From assembly GCA_023137005.1 (NCBI GenBank), contig JAGLQE010000330.1, positions 1 through 5,168 on the forward strand: DNA of 5,168 nt, written 5' to 3'. Shown one piece after another: positions 4,605 to 5,168 of the stretch. Numbering within the stretch: position 1 is the stretch's first letter; each line of letters opens with the position of its first letter. The notes under the pieces are model-generated. The model did not search any database and was not told where the DNA came from. It saw only the letters and a program-made list of their open reading frames with translations. Origin of the DNA: Thermoplasmata archaeon (GTDB taxonomy: Archaea > Thermoplasmatota > Thermoplasmata > SG8-5 > JAGLSY01). The translations under genes were made by a program, and so were the position numbers.

Positions 4605-5168
4605 CTATTTGGGTAGTGTTCTTATCCTCTTGATCCCATTGTAGGCTATGGCTCCCACGGCCACTCCCGCGGTCGCGACCATGCTCAACTGGACCAGGGC
4701 ACCCAGCGGGTTCATGAAGCCTATCCCGATATCCAAGAACAGGGCATTGGCCACATAGCTGGGGTCGTGGAAGATATCATGGCCCATTGGGTAGATGTAA
4801 CCCCCCAGGAAAATAATACCATTGACATAACCGTCATCATTCTCCGAGGGCCAATTGATATTCTCTCCGGCATGGATCTGGAAGGTCATGTTCTTCTCTT
4901 CACGATCTACAGTGACATTGCTCACCCAGCTCATGACACCCACCTTCTGCCAGTTATCCTTGAATACCACTGTGTCTTTGGTCAATTGCTGAGCTCCATT
5001 CGGTATTCCGTCAGTTGCCATGATGTCCTTATGGCCGCCTGTGAAGGTCTCGATCTCGGCTATTCCCGTTGTGTTTTCAGCGGTGGCATTGACGAACTGC
5101 GCGTCCATCCAGCTCTGTACAAAATCTGGAATGAAGGTTCCGAAGGCCGTGACGGTCTCCAGCATGAG
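4605..5168 (-). CDS. Unrecognised membrane-anchored protein, C-terminal part (5' end cut by window)
   Basis: The family is not recognised. The frame is open to the right edge, so the true start is probably outside; 187 codons are visible, and residues are counted here from the Met at 5165. The first 110 or so residues are polar with four N-x-S/T sequons (NAT 26, NTT 31, NVT 83, NMT 92), suggesting an exterior, possibly N-glycosylated, domain. Short hydrophobic patches follow at about 114-126 (VNGIIFLGGYIY) and 139-151. The only convincing membrane helix is at about 154-175 (LGALVQLSMVATAGVAVGA), ending in the basic tail KRIRTLPK, which by the positive-inside rule would be cytoplasmic. The picture is of a surface protein anchored by its C-terminus, or the last part of a multi-helix protein. 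There is no cysteine in the visible part. It ends 35 nt before a strong terminator, so it is the last gene of its transcript. Confidence 0.75.
   Translation of the reverse strand, partial: LMLETVTAFGTFIPDFVQSWMDAQFVNATAENTTGIAEIETFTGGHKDIMATDGIPNGAQQLTKDTVVFKDNWQKVGVMSWVSNVTVDREEKNMTFQIHAGENINWPSENDDGYVNGIIFLGGYIYPMGHDIFHDPSYVANALFLDIGIGFMNPLGALVQLSMVATAGVAVGAIAYNGIKRIRTLPK

Overview
The window looks archaeal, most likely a Thermoplasmatota-type euryarchaeon of moderate GC. This is an inference from four things: TATA-box-like promoters about 26 bp upstream of probable leaderless starts, GGTGAG/GGAGG ribosome-binding sites on internal operon genes, many AGG/ATA codons, and the gene content. 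A bacterial origin is not formally excluded. There are seven genes, two of them cut by the window edges; six are on the minus strand. No RNA genes, insertion sequences, CRISPR arrays or attachment sites were seen, and no gap without a gene exceeds 300 bases.

Positions 1-1690, minus strand: a compact operon of a PadR-family regulator, an ABC-type ATPase and an FtsX/MacB-like permease that runs off the left edge. Internal gaps are 13-15 bp and each downstream gene has its own ribosome-binding site. The PadR promoter carries the most striking structure in the window: three tandem 17-bp inverted repeats, AT(A/G)TCG-N5-CGATAT, repeated every 15 bp. They run from the TATA box across the probable transcription start and into the first PadR codons. 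The likely reading is an autoregulated transporter whose PadR protein represses its own operon.

Positions 1707-3451: a hairpin with a T-run (terminator-like) and, upstream of it on the minus strand, a complete M3-family zinc oligopeptidase with intact HEGGH and AEVAS motifs.

Positions 3452-3795: a 185-bp divergent intergenic region with a near-symmetrical TATA element, then a 53-codon plus-strand gene for a two-CxxC zinc-ribbon microprotein. It meets the next gene tail to tail, overlapping it by 6 bp.

Positions 3790-5168: a small family 2 glycosyltransferase (minus strand) with an AT-rich promoter, a 12-bp perfect hairpin plus T6 that should end the neighbouring transcript, and the C-terminal part of an unrecognised membrane-anchored, sequon-containing protein cut by the right edge. 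The glycosyltransferase and the last gene are separated by the terminator and are probably independent transcripts.
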